Below, piece after piece: positions 5,127-6,399 of a stretch of 6,399 nt of DNA; positions within the stretch are counted from its first letter, which is position 1; each line of letters starts with the position of its first letter. The translations under genes were made by a program, and so were the position numbers. The stretch covers positions 1 to 6,399 of the forward strand of contig JAHENW010000149.1 of assembly GCA_018610025.1 (NCBI GenBank). The letters are read 5' to 3'. The notes below the pieces were generated by a model. It was not told the origin of the DNA. It saw only the letters and a program-made list of their open reading frames with translations, and made no database searches. The stretch is from Thermoplasmatota archaeon (GTDB taxonomy: Archaea; Thermoplasmatota; Thermoplasmata; Halarchaeoplasmatales; Halarchaeoplasmataceae).

Positions 5127-5128
5127 TG
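5109..5128 (+). repeat. Junction repeat B, copy 2 (20 bp)
   Basis: Second exact copy of gaggagcgtgagaagtgatg. It encodes the EEREK tail and stop of the ASCH protein and the ATG (5126) of the next gene. The distance between copies is 335 bp, not a multiple of three; each copy is in frame with its own host gene. Confidence 0.85.
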
Positions 5129-5314
5129 GGCAAGATAGTATCTGAAAACCAGAGATTCCCCCTAGTTTGTGTGGTGAAAGTAGAGGTCGAAGATATGCCT
5201 TCTTGGTGGTGGAGGCAAGCAGACAGACTATGGGCTCTTCTCACCCTCACTTTTGCGTATCTCTTGGCGGGCTGCGGTTTCCCTTGGTTGGAGTTCAAAG
5301 AGGGTGATCCCTGA
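5126..5314 (+). CDS. Small single-helix membrane protein with Trp-rich segment (62 aa)
   Basis: The N-terminal 24 residues are beta-like (RFPLVCVVKVEVED). Then comes MPSWWWRQADRL and one hydrophobic helix (about 35-53, LWALLTLTFAYLLAGCGFP), with the short acidic tail WLEFKEGDP. The start ATG 5126 lies in junction repeat B and overlaps the preceding TGA. An internal ATG at 5195, with AGAGGT seven bases upstream, would give a 39-aa product. In that product the same helix is an N-terminal signal segment ending in LLAGC, a lipobox-like motif. Which start is used cannot be settled. No family recognised. Confidence 0.6.
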   Translation: MGKIVSENQRFPLVCVVKVEVEDMPSWWWRQADRLWALLTLTFAYLLAGCGFPWLEFKEGDP

Positions 5315-5316
5315 TG
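5303..5316 (+). repeat. Junction repeat C, copy 1 (ggtgatccctgatg)
   Basis: This is one of three similar 14-base stop/RBS/start units at 5303-5316, 5434-5447 and 5670-5683 (consensus ggtgRtYccYgATG). GGTGAT pairs with the 16S 3' end, and the ATG starts five bases after it. It encodes the GDP C-terminus of the membrane protein. Confidence 0.65.
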
Positions 5317-5445
5317 CCTAGGCAAGAATGCCCAGCTTGCGGTTCAGAACTCGTAGAAGTGGACCACGATATTGGATATGGTGACAAGCTGTTCTGTGTC
5401 AATCCCGAATGTGATGTTATATCTGTTCAGAAGGGTGGTTCCTGA
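5314..5445 (+). CDS. Small zinc-ribbon protein (43 aa)
   Basis: CPACGSEL at residues 6-13 gives the first knuckle, and CVNPEC at 28-33 a C-x4-C second knuckle. They are joined by VEVDHDIGYGDKLF, the usual two-strand span of a zinc ribbon; the C-terminus is DVISVQKGGS. The fold is typical of ribbon proteins reading nucleic acid or bridging proteins. It is the only soluble protein inside the run of membrane proteins at 5126-6326. The start overlaps the preceding TGA, and GGTGAT lies five bases upstream. Its own 3' end carries junction repeat C copy 2 (GGTGGTTCCTGATG). Confidence 0.75.
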   Translation: MPRQECPACGSELVEVDHDIGYGDKLFCVNPECDVISVQKGGS

Positions 5446-5447
5446 TG
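5434..5447 (+). repeat. Junction repeat C, copy 2 (ggtggttcctgatg)
   Basis: It differs from copy 1 at two positions. It encodes the GGS C-terminus and stop of the zinc ribbon and the ATG (5445) of the following two-helix membrane protein. Confidence 0.65.
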
Positions 5448-5684
5448 GACAGAGTTGAATGGGTGTGTTTCGTCCTGCTGATGGTCTTTTTAAATATGAT
5501 AGGAATTTGGCTAGTGGATGTCGGAGCGACGGGGATGAATTCTGGTGGGGTTCTGAACAACGGTCTTTGGACAATGAAACCAGTGCACGGATACGAAGCC
5601 GGACTCCTGACGGTGATGTCGACCCAGTTCATCACGGCATTGGTGGCGGTCAAATACATAATAGAAAGCGGTGATTCCCGATGA
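5445..5684 (+). CDS. Two-helix membrane protein (79 aa)
   Basis: There are two hydrophobic segments. Residues 6-26 (WVCFVLLMVFLNMIGIWLV and following) are preceded by MDRVE, and residues 54-73 (LLTVMSTQFITALVAVKYII) are followed by ESGDSR. Between them is a 27-residue Gly/Asn-rich polar loop, GATGMNSGGVLNNG to PVHGYEAG. The hairpin topology places both charged ends on the same side and the loop outside. Another frame over the same stretch is open (5459-5674) but highly charged and lacks a ribosome binding site. The start overlaps the previous TGA. No family assigned; a virion membrane or egress role is conceivable. Confidence 0.7.
   Translation: MDRVEWVCFVLLMVFLNMIGIWLVDVGATGMNSGGVLNNGLWTMKPVHGYEAGLLTVMSTQFITALVAVKYIIESGDSR
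5670..5683 (+). repeat. Junction repeat C, copy 3 (ggtgattcccgatg)
   Basis: Third copy, differing from copy 1 at two positions. It encodes the GDSR end of the two-helix protein and the ATG (5681) of the next one-helix protein, again as an ATGA overlap. Confidence 0.65.
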
Positions 5685-5791
5685 CCGAGCCCGTGCTCAC
5701 CAACGCGCAGCTCGCGGTCGCTCTGGTGATAAATCTCACCCTGTCAGCTCTGATCCTTTACCTATTTTTAAAAGGGGGTGAGGACAGATGA
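5681..5791 (+). CDS. Single-helix micro membrane protein (36 aa)
   Basis: MTEPVLTNAQ is followed by one clean helix, residues 11-30 (LAVALVINLTLSALILYLFL), and the tail KGGEDR. Acidic N-terminus and basic start of the tail predict the C-terminus in the cytoplasm by the positive-inside rule. The start overlaps the previous stop and has GGTGAT upstream; its tail codons contain GGGGGTGA, the ribosome binding site of the next gene. Proteins of this size and design include small virion membrane proteins and holin-like peptides, but nothing here identifies it. Confidence 0.6.
   Translation: MTEPVLTNAQLAVALVINLTLSALILYLFLKGGEDR
5774..5781 (+). promoter_or_regulatory. Ribosome binding site GGGGGTGA
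   Basis: Six bases before ATG 5788; same octamer as at 916-923, 5947-5954 and 6376-6383. Confidence 0.7.
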
Positions 5792-5967
5792 TATGGACGA
5801 TAATCACGCACGGGCTCGCGTTCTTCGCTGGCGTGGCTTTCATCATGATGGTGATGCGCTATCAAGCGAAGAAGCAGATGGAGAACATGAAACAGATGAT
5901 GGACGGGGCGCCAGCTGATATGGACCTCGGAGAAGAGCTCGAAGAAGGGGGTGAAGAGAGTGTTTGA
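5788..5967 (+). CDS. Membrane-anchored protein with Met/Lys-rich helix (59 aa)
   Basis: An N-terminal hydrophobic helix (residues 3-23, WTIITHGLAFFAGVAFIMMVM) is followed by RYQAKKQ. Then comes an amphipathic Met-rich stretch, MENMKQMMDGAPADMDL, and a very acidic tail, GEELEEGGEESV. This predicts a signal-anchor with a cytoplasmic tail able to form a short coiled coil. The ATG overlaps the previous stop and GGGGGTGA lies six bases upstream. Its 3' end overlaps the next gene by eight bases. No family recognised. Confidence 0.6.
   Translation: MIWTIITHGLAFFAGVAFIMMVMRYQAKKQMENMKQMMDGAPADMDLGEELEEGGEESV
5947..5954 (+). promoter_or_regulatory. Ribosome binding site GGGGGTGA deciding GTG start at 5960
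   Basis: The following frame has two GTG candidates, 5951 and 5960. Only 5960 leaves a workable distance (five bases) after GGGGGTGA; 5951 lies within the site itself. Confidence 0.65.
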
Positions 5968-6181
5968 TTTGAAAGACTCCGACTACGTTCTGATCGGTGG
6001 CTCCCTGTCAATCTTCGGTTACGGGCTGCTGATGACCTACGGGCTGTCCGCTCTGTTCGTCTCCGTGGTGTTCCTCGGCGGATGTCTCGTCGGCGTGGGC
6101 GGTCTGGACGGAGTGTTCGAACTATTTAAAAAGGAGGAAGATGATGGACCTGGAGAGATTAATCTTAGAAAATCTGGATAA
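5960..6181 (+). CDS. Two-helix membrane protein (73 aa)
   Basis: MFDLKDSD is followed by a Gly-rich helix (about 9-28, YVLIGGSLSIFGYGLLMTYG), a tight turn, and a second helix (30-49, SALFVSVVFLGGCLVGVGGL). A charged tail follows (FKKEEDDGPGEINLRKSG). The abundance of Gly in both helices suggests close helix packing. The start is GTG 5960, chosen for spacing to GGGGGTGA. The last 38 bases overlap the next gene in another frame and include its AAGGAGG ribosome binding site, so the tail beyond residue 61 is constrained by the downstream start. Unknown family. Confidence 0.65.
   Translation: MFDLKDSDYVLIGGSLSIFGYGLLMTYGLSALFVSVVFLGGCLVGVGGLDGVFELFKKEEDDGPGEINLRKSG
6131..6137 (+). promoter_or_regulatory. 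Shine-Dalgarno AAGGAGG deciding start 6144
   Basis: Two adjacent ATGs (6141, 6144) follow. AAGGAGG is three bases from the first and six from the second, so 6144 is preferred. Confidence 0.65.
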
Positions 6182-6326
6182 GATCGGGAAATACTATTTG
6201 GTCTTCTTCCTCGGTTTTGTCCTCGGTGCATATTGGATTATCCGTATGCAGGGATTGCCTGCGCCGCCCGAGGAGAATGTTTTGGTGGACAATTTGGATA
6301 ATTTCATCATCCCTGAGACACCTTAG
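6144..6326 (+). CDS. Single-helix membrane protein with Pro-rich tail (60 aa)
   Basis: The amphipathic N-terminus (MDLERLILENLDKIGK) leads into one hydrophobic helix, residues 17-33 (YYLVFFLGFVLGAYWII). A tail follows: RMQGLPAPPEENVLVDN and a second short hydrophobic patch ending FIIPETP. The helix is short and aromatic-rich at both ends, typical of a single-pass protein; the basic RM after it places the tail inside. It starts within the preceding gene (38-base overlap) under AAGGAGG. It is the last gene before an AT-rich intergenic stretch and closes the membrane-protein run. No family recognised. Confidence 0.65.
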   Translation: MDLERLILENLDKIGKYYLVFFLGFVLGAYWIIRMQGLPAPPEENVLVDNLDNFIIPETP

Positions 6327-6339
6327 TAATATTTTATTA
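6327..6339. promoter_or_regulatory. AT-only palindrome taata-ttt-tatta, possible promoter element
   Basis: This perfect 5-bp inverted repeat with a 3-base loop lies directly after the TAG of the last membrane protein, in the only clearly AT-rich non-coding stretch of the window. It could be a TATA-like promoter element for a gene starting at the window edge (distance to the 6376 ribosome binding site about 40 bases) or the U-rich part of a terminator. The sequence alone does not decide. Confidence 0.35.
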
Positions 6340-6375
6340 ACAGGTTGAAAAAGGAGCCGTCGGGATATTATAACT

Positions 6376-6383
6376 GGGGGTGA
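6376..6383 (+). promoter_or_regulatory. Ribosome binding site GGGGGTGA at the window edge
   Basis: Same octamer as before three other genes here. No ATG, GTG or TTG occurs in the 16 bases that remain after it. ATA at 6388 (then ACA AAG AAA) is the only start-like codon at close distance, so the next gene either uses a rare ATA start or begins just outside the window. Confidence 0.5.
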
Positions 6384-6399
6384 TAAAATAACAAAGAAA

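Noticed and set aside
5026..5325. Minus-strand 99-codon frame over the ASCH gene end and the following membrane gene
   Set aside because: Basic, Pro/Ser-rich shadow product; no start signal; it conflicts with two well-supported coupled plus-strand genes.
5487..5500. TATA-like tttttaaatatgat inside the two-helix membrane protein
   Set aside because: The bases are explained by hydrophobic codons of the first helix, and no purine-rich BRE-like element or suitable downstream start at the right distance supports a promoter.
1..6399. Possibility that the window is a complete circular element with ends joining inside one gene
   Set aside because: Joining the last base to the first puts a TAA just upstream of the leading partial frame with no start codon after it, so the two edges do not make one gene.
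1..6399. CRISPR array, tRNA, rRNA, insertion sequence ends or integrase attachment site
   Set aside because: No regularly spaced repeats with unique spacers, no tRNA-like cloverleaf, no transposase or integrase reading frame and no terminal inverted repeats were seen.

Overview
The window reads as part of the genome of an archaeal mobile element (virus or plasmid). Every credible gene lies on the + strand, most are under 100 codons, and nearly all neighbours meet at ATGA/GTGA stop-start overlaps or abut directly. Ribosome binding sites are of the GGAGG or GGGGTGA/GGTGAT type, matching the archaeal 16S 3' end. The one large protein is a primase-polymerase / zinc motif / D5 / superfamily 3 helicase / winged-helix replicase, an architecture typical of archaeal plasmids and viruses. 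No capsid, terminase, portal, integrase or partition gene is recognisable, so virus and plasmid cannot be separated here. The host lineage cannot be fixed; a euryarchaeon is only a guess.

Left part (1-1417): a compact run of eight genes. In order they are the 3' end of an unknown gene, a degenerate zinc ribbon, a 23-codon mini-gene, a charged 48-aa protein, a two-helix membrane protein, a zinc ribbon, a one-helix membrane protein, and a 161-aa protein whose C-terminal half looks like an OB-fold single-stranded DNA-binding domain.

Centre (1418-4614): a 114-base non-coding gap carries a perfect 12-bp inverted repeat and a G-rich tract. It is followed by an HNH endonuclease translationally coupled to the 873-aa replicase. 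The stretch of the replicase gene encoding the linker between helicase and winged helix is unusually repetitive at DNA level: 13-mers 21 bp apart, 10-mers 20 bp apart, and an 8-bp palindrome. It is a candidate origin lying inside the initiator gene.

Right part (4611-6326): two mini zinc-finger proteins, an ASCH-domain protein, then six small membrane proteins interrupted by one more zinc ribbon. An AT-rich palindrome and a strong ribosome binding site at 6327-6399 suggest that another gene starts at or beyond the window edge.

Working model: the OB-fold protein, HNH nuclease and replicase form a replication module. The flanking mini-proteins are accessory factors: zinc ribbons that may contact nucleic acid or protein, and membrane proteins that could serve virion assembly, egress or host-surface modification. 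A second layer of organisation is that several gene junctions (stop codon, ribosome binding site and start) are near-copies of one another, suggesting that small genes were duplicated or swapped at these junctions.
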